Shown one piece after another: positions 35,085-47,199 of a DNA stretch of 64,000 bases. The stretch's first letter is position 1. Each line of letters opens with the position of its first letter. The position numbers and the translations under genes are program-made. Origin of the DNA: Tanypteryx hageni (lineage: Eukaryota; Arthropoda; Insecta; Odonata; Petaluridae); the NCBI GenBank assembly GCA_028673005.1, contig CM054113.1, forward strand, positions 65,362,850-65,426,849. Reading direction: 5' to 3'. A model generated the notes under the pieces. That model was not told where the DNA came from. It did no database searches and was given only the letters and a program-made list of their open reading frames with translations.

Positions 35085-35130
35085 TGAAGCAGTTTGGATC
35101 GAATCCAATAAATTACCAACAAAGACTAAA
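34913..35130 (-). CDS. TRMT2A: TRMT2A exon with start codon (coding 34913-35084)
   Basis: A pyrimidine-rich acceptor ending in ttttcag precedes 35130, so the 46 bases 35130-35085 read as 5' untranslated sequence. The first ATG (35084) opens MNADQEKGIV and a polar, Thr/Glu/Ser-rich segment of 57 codons plus one base. The donor is GTAAAG after 34913. An in-frame ATG further upstream (35204) would only be used if the upstream intron were retained, so it was not chosen. A second possible donor lies 3' of the chosen one at about 34887, but only the donor at 34913 keeps the phase with the next exon. Any 5' non-coding exon was not located. Confidence 0.75.
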
Positions 35131-35868
35131 CTGAAAATGAAGAAATCTATATTAGAACCAGGAGAAAAATAATCATGCCGTAATACATGGCCTCTCTTTA
35201 ACATTTAAATAAAAAATTTAACGGCTGTTTACATAGTCTAATTGTGTTGCCAAATTACAGATATTCTAACAATTCTGGTGGAGGTCATTTCGATTGGCGC
35301 GATAGCTTTTTGTTTTTATAATAACCATTTCTTAAGTCGAAAATCCAAACAGGATTGCCTGAACTTATTTGGCAAAAAACTGGATCCGAAAATGTAAAAC
35401 AATGTCATTGTAAAAGTGCATCCTCAAGTGTAAATGGTGTCTAACTAAATGCGTATTTCGATACTTGGATAAATTACATCACATAAATCACATTGACCGT
35501 AAAGAGAATTAAAAGCAACGTTCGAATAATCTCTTTAAAAGAATAGTTAGATTTATACTTGCACACGTCATTAACATAATTAGAAAAAGTAATTAAAAAA
35601 CTTCGGTCATATATGATAAATATGTTTACATATTACCGAGATAAAATATACTTGATCTGACACTATCTATTCCAAGTAATGCAAAACCACAAAATGCCAG
35701 CTATAAAATTAAATTATCAATCTGTTTACCACAAAAAGAACACTAAAACTTCTCCCACACAGACATACACTGGAAACGTGACCAAAAGCTACGTACTCAA
35801 TCCTATTGGCAGCGTTTTGCATTAACAGTTGAGTATCATTTTCCGCGATAACGTCTTAATTTCGCGTA
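35131..35868. promoter_or_regulatory. Upstream region of TRMT2A, possible shared promoter
   Basis: Lies between the first coding exon of TRMT2A (minus) and a candidate plus-strand first exon at 35869. It should hold the TRMT2A 5' untranslated exon and promoter. It is AT-rich; gcgcgat and ccgcgataacg patches are present, but no TATA or Inr was confidently placed. Confidence 0.35.
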
Positions 35869-35907
35869 ATGGCATCAAGTGATATAGTGAAGCGTTCAAA
35901 AGAAAGG
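35869..35907 (+). CDS. Candidate divergent first coding exon, 13 codons
   Basis: ATG at 35869 opens MASSDIVKRSKER, followed directly by a donor-like GTAATG. It sits about 0.8 kb from the TRMT2A start on the opposite strand, the usual layout for divergent housekeeping gene pairs. The protein is not recognised and the exon is too short for proof. Any downstream exons were not identified with confidence. Confidence 0.25.
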
Positions 35908-36279
35908 GTAATGTCAATCAAGGTGGTTAAGATATTTTTCGTAATCTATTAAACATATCGCATATTTGATAGTTTTGTTAGAATACGCTGAGCACTATAA
36001 TATCTTCTTGGCTCATATCATTCTTTTATCTTGATTTCAAATCTAGCCGTCGTTTACCTTCAATTGTACACCATGCATGAAACCGCTAACTGCCGTGACG
36101 TCCAGAACGATGAGAGGGAATTATGACGATAGGAAAGTTAAATAAAGATTTTTATATGAAAGAATGATTTCTAACGTCACGGCGTCATGTGCTGTTTTTC
36201 ATGATGCCTCTCTCGGAAATTCGCCAAACCGGAACACTAGAAATGGAAAACTTCCGGTTCTGAAAAGTATGGTGGGCAC
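35908..36279. other. Intergenic, nothing recognised
   Basis: AT-rich then moderately GC-richer towards the inverted-repeat element that follows. Confidence 0.4.
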
Positions 36280-37035
36280 TTATCCATTAACTGGGCCCAC
36301 GGATGCGCTGTCGATGGCGGGAAAGCAGCGAGAAATGGAACTACAACGTCATATCTACGTAATACGGAAATTTAAAACTAAGGAAAGATGAATTTTACCT
36401 TTAGGGGATTCCGTCCTCCTCGGCCACCCGGGTTGGGCTTGTTTTGGGTTGGTTTACCGTACATAGGGTTGTCAGGTTGTTTCTTCAAAGATACCGGACA
36501 CAGGCGTCGAATGGGCGAAGCGCGAGAGAGAATATACATTTATGTCCCGTATTACCTTTAATTTTTTCCCAGGCAGACTGCACAAATACCTGAGTCCGGT
36601 TCAAAACCGGACACCTGGCAATCCTACCTGTACATGTAGTTTGTTCCCAGCTGCGGATTGGGTAGTACACGTTGTCTTTGTTCCCACCCGCGGATTTCGT
36701 GATACTTGAGAGGCATTTTAAGCAGAAGTAATAAATACTGAAGAAACGAACAGATGAACTGATATCCAACCCAAGCCGCAGGTGGAAAAAAGTCAACGTG
36801 TACTAGCCAACCCAGTCCGCGGGTGGTAACAAAGTCAATGTGGACAGGAAACCAACCAAAAACTTACCCAACCCAGGTGACCGAGGAGGACAGGGAATCT
36901 CCTAAAGCTGTGTCATATTTCCTAGTTTAAATTTCCCGTATTACATATATATGATGTGGTAGTTCCATTTTCGCCAATTTCCCGTCATCGACGGCGCTAG
37001 CATCCATGGGCCCAGTCAAAGACTAGTACCCCTAC
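36280..37035. repeat. Nested inverted-repeat element, GC-richer than surroundings
   Basis: 36283-36466 pairs with 36850-37030 (cgatggcgggaaa / tttcccgtcatcg; cctcctcggccacc / ggtgaccgaggagg). Inside, a second inverted pair repeats a ccaaccca...ccgcgggtgg motif (36640-36700 with 36770-36845). Non-coding; looks like a composite MITE. Confidence 0.65.
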
Positions 37036-38039
37036 GGAGCCCAGTTAATGAAGTATCGTATGGGGATACTTGTCTTGAGGAAGGTGCTATTTTGGAGTGA
37101 CATACTGTGAAGGAGAGGTTAATAATGATATTACAGGGATAAGTTCAGATGCTGGGAGAGGTTAAGGTGCTTGGAGGGCCTTTACCTATTCTGTGCATCG
37201 GTTCCATCATCATTGATAATGATGTTTTATGAGACAATTTGGACACATAAAAATCAGTTTGCAAACAATTTTTGACCAAAGATCTGTTGGATCTAGGAGT
37301 GCAAGAAACTAATTGATACATATGCACTTTGTTTAGTTCTTGGATATAGTTTCTCATTGCATAAAGAAACAGATAGTTGTGAAATACATCAATTTACTTC
37401 TATAATCCTCATTGTGGGTATTTCTCATCTTCCTAATGTGCTTTTATATTGGTCAAATAACTTGATACACTGCAATGAATAGATAGAGAACACTATGAAA
37501 TATGACGAATTCATCAGCTGATGAAATATTTGCACTCCTGAAGACATAAGAAAAAACAATAATGCAGAAATTTACAGAGGAAACAAAAGTTGTGTTAGAG
37601 TTATAAATGGTCTGTTCAAGTGATTACTTCTAGACCTGAGCATAGAGACCAGTTAGTTCCAATGTAATCTAAAAAATAAACAGTGGATGCATAATGAAGA
37701 CAGTGACCAATATACAACGAAGTAAAAAATGAGTATAAAAGTCCGATCAGATGTCATTTTACTATATGCATCCTTGGTGCAAAAAAGTTGCTTTCAAAAT
37801 TCTCCTTGATGCATGCATGGATAATTCATAATATACTTGGCAGTAACAGGCAACAAATTGGTATGTAGAAGAACTATGGACAACTAACAAGAATATACAT
37901 GTTTGCGATGAAGATACTGAAGCACTGTTCAGCAAAGAAAAAGTTATGTCATCATCTTGGAAAATATGGTCAATCAGCAAGAGAAATCTGAAAAAAGATA
38001 CTCGTCCTATTATAAAAAAATTCAGGACTTTCCATAACC
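37036..38039. other. Intergenic, nothing recognised
   Basis: AT-rich; the open frames here show no similarity and typical random composition. Confidence 0.45.
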
Positions 38040-38410
38040 AGGTGAAAGGTAAACAAAGTGATGGTAGCACTGTTGATGGCGAGAAGCTAACAAGAAATTG
38101 TACTACCATGGGGAAAGGTGAGAAAGCAAAACTTCAATGTCATATGTAAATATTAGAAGCATTTTGAAATAAGGATGACAAATAATATAAATGAAGATGA
38201 ACACAACACATCCCAAGGGGGTTGGGGGAGCAGTGAATGTGGGAAGGAAACCAATACCACATAGCCAAAGTTACCCAACCTGGGAGGCTGAGTAGGCATA
38301 TGCACGGGCAGAGTAGGTGTATGCCACATACTGTTAGAATTTGAATACCATTTCTCATCACCTTCTCACCATCGACAGTGCTACTGTTGCTTTGTTTACC
38401 TTTCGCCCAA
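38040..38410. mobile_element. MITE related to the one at 32147-32490
   Basis: Arms gtgaaaggtaaacaaagtga at left and the inverse of gcgaaaggtaaacaaagcaa at right. The centre (aagggggttgggggagcagt ... gttacccaacct ... ggctgagtag) matches the centre of the 32147-32490 element. Confidence 0.65.
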
Positions 38411-39190
38411 TTATCGAAACAGAACAAAAAATTCAAAGAGAGAAGTGGACAAAGGATGTAAAGTTAAAAACAAAATAGCTCAAACCCTTTACAAAGACTG
38501 CAATGGGGAGCTTCCAATATGCTTGGAATGTTTCAATGAAGAGCAGACAAAAATGTTTGTGTGAAAATTCACTGACCTTTCATTTCTGTAGCATAGCATT
38601 CTAATACAGGAAGTCCTTGCTTTACTTCAGAGATGCATTCCAGAAAACTGCTATGTACCTACATATATCAAAATCTATTTTCCCATTGACATAATGATGA
38701 AAGTACAGGCCATGCTGGAATATAAGGTTTGTTCGGGATGCCTTCACATTAAGTACAGGTCCTGGCAGACATTTTGTGACATTTATATCCCAAATAATAT
38801 ATGATGATGAAGTACATAAGATATACCATTTTAATAATAAGCTAAAAAATAAATAAACAAATTTAATACATATGAATTTAAAAAATGTAATTTTCCACTA
38901 TTATCCCTTATAATACATACAAAAACAGACACCTGAAGCAACTCTAAAATTGAAACTACTGCATAAAACTGAGACCAGATGCACAGCCATTCAGCAGCAA
39001 ACGGTTACATTTTGAGACCCCATATGTGATGGTTGTGTGATGGCAAAATAAAATTATATTATGAATTATTATTTGCATGAAATTAAAAGCAAGAGTGAAG
39101 AGAGTTAAAATATAGGAGCATTTCTATGTTGAAAATGGAATATTTTCTGGCTTGGGTTCTTTCAGACAATAGTAGGTGCTAAACCCAATA
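38411..39190. other. Intergenic; possible DNA-element end near 38606
   Basis: tacaggaagtccttgcttta resembles the start of Tigger-like elements (CAGGxAGTCC). No partner end was found. Confidence 0.3.
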
Positions 39191-40356
39191 CACCACCTTT
39201 TTAAACTTTGTGTGCTTGCGGTTCGCGAATCTGGACTTCGCGACAAAAATATTTATGACCATTATTTATGTTTCGCGCATATTACTTGCATTTCGCGTCA
39301 TGCGTTTACGATGCCAACAAGTGTGAATTCTCTCTACTTTTTTGTTCATTTTAAATTTTAGCACCCTAGAAATGGACATTATTATTATATTATATTTATA
39401 ATGCTCGTTATTAACAGTTTTCAAAGTAAACAAACGTGATAACCATCGACTTGATTCTTTTGTAGCTGCAGCTGCCAACGGCGCTATTTTCGATAACAGT
39501 CGAAGTTGCTGGCATCTAGCGGCCAAATCAGAAATTATTGGCTATTGGAAAAGCGTCCTGCGCGTTTAGTTTTTCACAACTTTTACGAGTATGACATTGA
39601 AAGTATTCGTTCTTCGCGTATGAGGTTGCTGGTTTTTGACCGAAATATTTAATGATTTAATGCTATTATCTTTGTAATTTGAATGTAATTTAAGGAAGTG
39701 TTGTTTTCTTAGGTTTTTATTGTTTATTACGATTTTTAACGTAAATCTAAAATTGCAATCACCTTGTAATATAAAATTTTCTGCCGCGTATTTTGAACGC
39801 GATTACTAAAAGATATGTTATAACTTTATTACGCTATCCATTATGCATTTCTAAGGTAATTAGTAAAATAAATGGAACAACTTTTTAATGTTAGTGTTTT
39901 TTTGCGGCTTGGAACAGTTTGTTGCAGAATCCAGGAAGACATTTGTGCATGATGTACTAAACATTCCATTTCAGTAGTTCAATTTAAATTAAATCATTTC
40001 CTTAGAATGAACAAAAGAAGATCGGAAATCACATGCGAAATTTTGTGGAGTAAACTGTACAAGTGCGGAAAGAAGTGTAATCGTTTTGTAATGCTGGGTT
40101 TTCATTTATTACGCGTTTTGAAGTTAATTAAAAATATTTTTTTAACTTTATAATGCTAGGTTTTTCATTTTCAGTTACGTTTTGTTTTATTTTCTGTCAA
40201 ACTGCATGATTTATGATAAAAAAAGAATTTTTTAGGTTGGGTGGGAACTACTCTCTCGTAATAACATGGCGTCTTATGGGATATAGGACTTGCACTTCGC
40301 AAATTTGCATTTCGCGTCAGCTTTCCTGAAGTCCCGCGAAGTTCAAAAAGGTGGTG
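39191..40356 (+). mobile_element. TA-flanked inverted-repeat element, copy 2 (family X)
   Basis: CACCACCTTTTTAAACTT at left and ...GAAGTTCAAAAAGGTGGTG at right, bordered by TA on both sides; 1166 bp. It is the inverted counterpart of 5514-6668. The ends carry a cgcgaa/ttcgcg motif. No transposase. Confidence 0.8.
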
Positions 40357-41216
40357 TACTTGATGTTGATGACACCATTGTCACTCTTACATCTTCCAGC
40401 ATTTTTAGTTTGGGAAGTAATGGCAAGCTATTAGCTCAGCTTTTAAATAATTGGTGTCAAAATAATTTCTTGAAGTTGAATGTGTAAAAATCCCAACTAA
40501 TAGACTTTGCTACAACAACAAATCTTGTAATAACCTATCCATTGGCATAGATGGTAAATTGATCCCACAGGTCCAAAGCACAAAATTCTTGGGCATTTCA
40601 ATCAATATTCATATTTCTTGGGATGTACACACTAGCTGAGTAACAAGCTCAGTTCTACCTGCTATCTTACTACCTTACCTTCTATTCAGTATTCTTTTTT
40701 TGGGGCTCTTCCTCACATGCTGAAGTTATTTTTAAAATTTAAAAGAGAGCTATTCGTCTTATTGCAAATGCGCAATACGATGCTCCACGTCGCCCCCTGT
40801 TTAATAAAACTTAATCTTTTGCCAGTGCCATGGATATATATACTTGTAATGTTGGTTCATGCTAAGACAAATTTATCCTTATATGAAAAAATTCTGATGT
40901 CCATCATCGTAGCACAAGGCAACTTAATGACCTTCACAGACCCTTTGTACATACAACAGCAGCTGTCGGGTCCAAAGTCAATGGGGCTTCTCTTGTACAA
41001 CAAATTAAATAGTGACTTAAAAGCTGTGTATGGAATCTCCACATTTCGTAAACAATGAAGGATTTTTTTTACAGAGTAAGCTGTTTTACTCTGTTATTGA
41101 ATACTTTAATTATGTACCATGTACATGAATCTGTATGTGTGTATTATATATTTGACATGTCCTATATCAATGTAAAAATTGGTCACTGGATTAATAAATT
41201 TATTATTATTATTGTC
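40357..41216 (+). pseudogene. Jockey/CR1-like non-LTR retrotransposon, 3' end of reverse transcriptase and tail
   Basis: Across frame breaks the plus strand encodes LLNNWCQNNFLKLNV, KFLGISINIHISWDVH, FWGSSSHAEVIFK, RAIRLIANAQYDAP and a STRQLNDLHRPF-type ending, the C-terminal part of a non-LTR reverse transcriptase. The 3' untranslated part ends in a (tta)n run at about 41190-41216, as in many jockey/CR1 copies. It is 5'-truncated right at the family X element (40356). Confidence 0.8.
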
Positions 41217-42480
41217 ATACAGCACCTCAATATATTCTTTCCAGACACTCTTTACATTGTCTGGCTCCATGGCTATTCTACCACTTTTGCTCATGATTCC
41301 TTTGCATCCTATCTTTCTTGCCTATTTCTTGATTAGTTCTCTGGCTTTATCTGTTTCCCTTCTTAAAGCATCAACTCGTACTTTCTTTAGCCTTCTTCAG
41401 TGTTTATGTTCTTCCACTTTCTCCTCTCTTCCATTTTTTGCAGCATGGATGCTGTGACCCAAGGTTTTTTATTTCTTACAACCGGATCTTTCCTACCTTC
41501 TTTTCCATAACATCTTTAATGTTGCCATGGCAATGTTCTCATCTACATTGTTCCTATTCTCTTCAGCTCTCCCCCCTAACTTTTTCTCCAGCTCAGTCAT
41601 GATAGCCTCCTTGTTCTTAAAGAATTCCTCTAACTTCCATTTCTTGTCAACTCTTATGCTTCTCTTAACACTCTTCAGTCTACATTATGTAATTGCTACC
41701 AAAAGCTTGTGGTCGGAATTGATATCTGCCCCTGGTAGTGTTTTAATGCTATTTCTAAATCTTTCATTGACTAGTATGTAATCTATCTAGTATCATCTCT
41801 GGTCTTCTGAGCTTTTCCATGTGTAAAGTCTCTGCTGGTGGTGCTTAAACCATGTATTAGTTACAATCAATCTATTTCTATGGCAGAATTCCATAAGTTT
41901 CTGCCCTATTTCGTTTCTCTACCCTAGCTCATATTTTCCCACTATGTTATCTTCCTGTCCCTCTCCGACTACACAGTTTCAGTCTCCCATTACTATGGTA
42001 GTGATCCTCCCTTTTCCCTCCTCCTCCAATATCTCCGTAATCTGTTCATACATTTCATCTACTTCGTCGTCACCAGCATTAGTTGTTGGCATATACACTT
42101 GAATTATAAGCATTTCCACTGGCTCCATCTGAAGTATTACAGCTATTAATCTATCATTAACTGTCACTACCTTGCTAATTCTTTCAGCTATCTCTTTTCT
42201 CATTATAATCCCCACTCCCCTTTCCTTTTTTTCTTCTCCAAAGTAAATAATCTTAAATTCGTCTGAATTTATCTCGCCTTCCCCTTCCCACCAAACTTCA
42301 CCAAGACCTACTATGCCTCTATTGTTACTTCTCATTTCCCTTTTTAAGTTCTCTTGCTTCCCCCCTGAATTCATAGTCCTAATATTCCATGTGCCTATTC
42401 TTAATTTATCACTACTTGTTTTCTTCTTATTAATGTTACATTTCCTCTGTGCATCCCCAAGGGTAGTCCCCACCCAGAGA
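41217..42480 (-). pseudogene. RTE/CFDP2-like non-LTR retrotransposon: endonuclease domain and linker
   Basis: The minus strand reads KLRIGTWNIRTMNSGGK, GLGEVWWEGEGE, RLIAVILQMEPV, QVYMPTTNA and VMGD, the N-terminal apurinic endonuclease (exonuclease-endonuclease-phosphatase) domain. Frames further left continue through NRLIVTNTWFKHH, DYILVNERFRNS and SDHKLLVA, then the linker ending VKSVWKEYIEVLYD. The reverse transcriptase that should follow is absent. The frame stops exactly at the tail of the opposite-strand retrotransposon at 41216. Several stops and frameshifts. Confidence 0.85.
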
Positions 42481-43149
42481 TCTGATTGGGAGATTATTTT
42501 ACCTCTGGAAAATTTTACCCCAGAGAGATCTATATAGGTCTTTGGAGCTTTTCAATCTTATCATGGAAAATATAATGAGGTAGTGTCACCTTGCATTCCT
42601 CATCGCAGTTTCACAAGAGTGATTACCCATCTGTAGCTACTCAGATCTACATGATCACCACCTACAGAGGTTCTGTGCAAGCTGCTGCCCTTACACAGGG
42701 GGATGTAAAACCCCAAGACTGCTTCTTAGTCTGACTCTATGCAGTCCATAGGGAAGGGTTTTTTGCAACACTCTTAAAAATCTGCTGTGACAATCAGCTT
42801 GAAAAGTACTGCCTTATGGGATCTATAATAAAAGATTTTTGTAATGCAAAACAATTTCCAATGAACTGCTGCAAACAAACAGAAAAACTTGAAGCTTCTG
42901 TAAAATTGCAAGTTGTAGATGTTATTCCCAGTTCTTTAGCATTCTTTATGGATTAACAATTTCTACACAATTAAAATTTTTTAAAATTGATACTTGATCA
43001 AGCTAGGGCTGCAAAATATTGCCACAGCTACGATCACCATTTCAGTAGCAAACCTGTTTGGATAGGAATGGTTTAAAGTACCTAAGGTATTTTAAATTTT
43101 GCAGCGAGTCATGGTATTTTTAGGCATGTTTTGCTTCCAGCATAAGCGC
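42481..43149. other. Probable 5' part of the RTE copy, then plain intergenic
   Basis: Up to about 42780 the minus strand may be the 5' leader of the retrotransposon at 41217-42480. Beyond that nothing is recognised. Confidence 0.35.
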
Positions 43150-44200
43150 CTACTAGCATCGGTTTGTCCGTCCGTCTGTCCGCATGTTTGTTCTCGGCTT
43201 CAACCAAACGGATTTTTATGAAATTTGATATTAAGGACTTACAGTCAAATACAATAAGAAAATCACAAAAATAAATCACGTAAGCCAATTAGGGTTACTA
43301 CTTGACTGGTGACAAAAAATGAATTTTGCATTATATCTCGTAAATGTTTGGCCAAATTTAAATTGTTTTCAAATAAACTTATAGAACTAGTAACGTAGAG
43401 TTCCTTGTCTTATGCATTTTATTGTAGGAGTAGCCGTTATCAATAAAATTGAACAGGAAAGTCGTAATTCGCTTTGAACTTACAAAAATTCATGCATAGC
43501 TACCTAATTGTTGTCAACGTAAATTATCTTATTGGTTACTGAAGTAAATAAGATCTGCTATAATTAAAAAATACATACATTTAATTCCTTACTTGTGCAT
43601 GGCAGATTTTGTAAGCGGAAGGAAATGGATTATCTACGGCGAAATATTACAATTACTGAAGTCAAGTGAGATGTTTTAAATAATTTTCGACTATTTGGTT
43701 AATTAAAACTGATCTAACATATAGTTTTCCAGTTCTGTGTACTTTCTGTGTGAGACGCTGATGTCATCAATGCCACTTTTTAATGCGTTTTTAACGTACT
43801 TCCCGATTAGGCGGAAAGTTGAAATTTCTCAGGAATGTTTGATTCAGACAAAAACTAATTGACGAAAAAAGACCCGGGCTCGACTCCAGGGGGGCCATTT
43901 CCATTTCCCGTAAAATAACACGTAAAAAGCGACTTTTTAAAGTGCAGGCTTTTATTCTTTTGGAAATTCAAATTGGAAAGAATTGATGCACGATCTTCGA
44001 ATTTGAACTATGTTTTAGTAAAATTGATGGTTTCTTATTATATTCATCTTTTTCCGCCTACCGTTCGAAATCTCTCATATTAAACATTTAAATCACATAT
44101 TTTTGGAAAATATCGACTTTTAAACGGGATGTTGACTTACCGACCACGTCATTGTTAAACTTCAAGAATCAATTGCTCTCACAACCCGCATACATGTAAT
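43150..44200 (+). repeat. Helitron-like repeat copy (family H)
   Basis: Contains gtttgtccgtccgtctgtcc, gacccgggctcgactccagg (recurs at 15900) and the ttaccgaccacgtcattgtt segment shared with 8536-8880. Non-coding. Exact ends not fixed; an actagt/gacgggc-type end sits near 44562-44582. Confidence 0.5.
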
Positions 44201-44326
44201 ATATGAGTGCATAGATTGCCTTAAATTATCGTAGGATTTTTCGTGAAATTACGTACTTATAATGAGACTGGAATTTAGTTTGAATTCTTTTGCTTATATA
44301 AACGACTATATAGATATACAGAGTAA

Positions 44327-44545
44327 GAGAGAGGGGGTGTCGGGAGGGAGATCGGAGGGAATGGAAGGTACATAGAGAGTAAGGGAGGTATAGACTTAGA
44401 AAAGGACGGGAGGAAAGAGATAAAGAGGGAGAGCTATGGATTGGGACAGGAGGGAATGAGAGAGGGGGGAGGTGAGACAAAAGAGAGGCAGAGAGAGAGG
44501 GAAGGAAAGAGAGGAAAGGAGGGAGAGGGACGGCGGGAGGGATGG
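44327..44545 (+). repeat. Purine (GA-rich) simple-sequence tract
   Basis: Long run of gagag, gggag, aaagag units on the plus strand with few pyrimidines. The Ser/Pro/Leu-rich and Arg/Glu/Gly-rich open frames over it are artefacts of the simple repeat. Confidence 0.85.
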
Positions 44546-46276
44546 AATATTATTATTTATTTACTAGTAAAAAAGCCCGTCAATATGGCAAGTATGCGTG
44601 GATTAAATATTAAATTTAAAGCACTTCCCATTCTTTCTCTTTTTCTCCTCTCTCATATTTTAAGTTTATATTCGATTTTTTTCTGATTTTTCGACATTAC
44701 ATAAAGAGGTTGCAATGAAACAAAATCAAGAAGGACAAAAACCGATTGAAAATTAATCTGAGAAGTTTCATGTAAATTTAAAACAAATAAACACGTAGCG
44801 TAAAAACTTTAAGTCAGAAACGACTCCAATGCATTGTAATGATCGACAACTCAACATTTCAAATAGGAAGATACATCGTGCGTGCATTGAAATATCTTTT
44901 TGTTTGCAAATGTTATTGGGCAGTTTAAAGCAAATTACTATATTGACAATGATTATGATCAGGGCCGGCCAAGAACTTCCGGGAGCCCGGATGCAAGCAA
45001 GTTTTTGGGGCCCCCCTTATGTAAAAAAAAACCTGCCATTTTGTACACATCAATGTTACACGCCTATTTGTGATACACTGTACACTTTCCTAACTTCTTT
45101 AAGGTTTTTCACTGATTCCTTAAGTAATAGCAAAAATTTTAACTTAAAGAATTTGTTTGTAAATCAAATTTGTTGTAAAAAATATTTCTTATTCTTAAAA
45201 GCCAACTCAGACCAGGGATGATTAAAGTATTCAGACGTTTTCAATACCTTTGTCAATACTGGTGTTTGTTTTTGCCCTCTATGTGGTCAATTTCTTTTTT
45301 GTTGTGCAGTTCGATTAAAAAAACGGTTTCTGAATTCTTCAGTTCTTAGTATTTTCTAACTACCCAAAAACATTATTACCTCCACTGAAATAAAAAATGA
45401 ATAAACTCGATGTATGACTACCAAGTACTCAAATTCACAAGTTACTGAGAACTTACTGCACATCTGCACCATTTACGACACCAGCACAGCAATGGCTTTG
45501 CAGAGGCGTATTTTTCTGTCACTCATAAGAGGGAAACTCTAAAATGCATGTGGGCTTGAGTGTCAACAGGGCAGATAGATTTTTTTTATTTGATCTTCAC
45601 TCAACTGAGAAAAATTGCAAATCTGGCAATTTGAGTTTCTTCCTCTGCCTCTTACCACGCAAACAAAATAATATTTCAGAGTATGGTCATGAAATTTGCT
45701 TCCTGAGAATGAAAGAGGAAACAATTGCATTCGTCTGTCATACATACATACTAATACAGTTGTATATACAATTAGAAAGCCATTTCATAATTATGAATAA
45801 ACAAAAAGTTGAAAAATATAATTACACAAATACAGTTGCCAATATAGTGTTTTATAACGTAACATAAATAATACTGTTCCTTCTTGAAACAAAAATGTCA
45901 TAAATAAAATATACTGTACAATTATTTTTATAGGAAGTGTATTTTATAAGTATCAGCATTCTAAAATAAAAGTTTAAAATGTGATTAGAATAGTAACATA
46001 ATATATTATAAAACATTACATATTTTTATAGGAAGTTAAAAATAAGAACCAAAAAGGTTTTTCTATTGAAAGTAGTGATGACAGGCTAGAAAGTTGTAAA
46101 TTTGAACTTTTTAAATCATATTTGACACAAGGGAAAGAGACCTGCAAGTACATAAATAGGGAAAATTAACAAAGAATTCTTTTAAATTAGGAAGATAAAA
46201 TTACTGATAATACAAATTTGCATGGAGTAAAGAACTTTTTTTGACATGCCATCAATGATAGCATCATGGTCTATAA
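44546..46276. other. Intergenic; isolated hAT-like end at 44960
   Basis: cagggccggccaag at about 44960 with ggagcccgg and ggggccccc following resembles the left end of the hAT at 49710. No right end was identified. The rest is AT-rich without supported genes. Confidence 0.4.
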
Positions 46277-46967
46277 CAGTGGTCAGCAACCTATGACCCA
46301 TGGGTGAATGAGTGACCTGCCATCACGATTTGGGTGACCCATAAAGGTAAATACATTCAGAGGGGTTTACATTTTGAAAATAATAAGTAATTCAATTGCT
46401 AAATATAGCTTATATAAACATCCAGGTTTGACTTTTCTTTTCGTCCAAATTTTTTAATTGACTCATCGCATTTTCCTAAAACCTTTTATTGACCGGCCAT
46501 CAACTTCTTTTTCAACTGACATCAGAATAAATGCCTCTAAATGATCTGAATTTAAAGTACTTCTTAACCTATTCTTGTTAATTTCAAGCTTGAAAAACTT
46601 CTTTCACAACCCACCTAAGTAATAGAGTGTAAATAGGTATTTATAAGCTAACCCAATGTTTTTGTATGCCTCACTGAATAGAATGTATTTGTCCAATGTG
46701 AAATAAACACAAAATGCACAATTGCAACAATGTTTACACATACAATTCTGGTCATCATATTTTAATTCACCATTTTCCTTTACTCTAAGATGTCTCACTA
46801 ACAGTCTTTACAATTCATATGCAAGGTGTATTCCTCAGTTAGTGTATGTTTGATCATATCCCAGTTCAGTAGTAGCTAGCTATAGGTTAAGAAGTACTTT
46901 AAATTCAGATCATTTAGAGGCATTTATTCTGATGTCAGTTGAAAAAGAAGTTCTCCATGTTATAGAC
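46277..46967. mobile_element. hAT remnant with inverted duplication of its 3' coding end
   Basis: Starts CAGTGGTCAGCAACCTATG. The minus strand at 46502-46574 and the plus strand at 46883-46953 both encode LRSTLNSDHLEAFILMSVEK, typical of the end of GTF2IRD2/ZBED5-like hAT transposases, so the piece is present as an inverted pair. Confidence 0.55.
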
Positions 46968-47199
46968 CAGTGGTCGGCAACCTTTTTTGATGGCCGGTCA
47001 ATTTTTTGGCTGAAGGAGTTTTCCACCACTGAGATATCCCAGTTATTTGCCTAACTTACAAGTTCAGTTTTCAATTGTTCACAAGTTAATTCCTAGTCGA
47101 ATTTAAAAAGAACTTCACTTAACTTTTGCATTGCAGCTTGAGGCAAGAATTCCTTTCTCTCTCCAAACTGTGCAGGAGATAAAAAAGCTAGGTCCTTAT

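Noticed and set aside
35131..35204. Upstream in-frame ATG of TRMT2A at 35204
   Set aside because: A good splice acceptor at 35131-35135 lies between this ATG and the conserved part, so it is most likely intronic.
41979..42473. The endonuclease frame as a host gene (craniofacial development protein 2)
   Set aside because: CFDP2-like names in databases derive from RTE/BovB-type retrotransposons; flanking frames continue into a retrotransposon linker with stops.
44226..44686. Ser/Pro/Leu-rich and Arg/Glu/Gly-rich frames
   Set aside because: Translation of a GA-rich simple-sequence tract.
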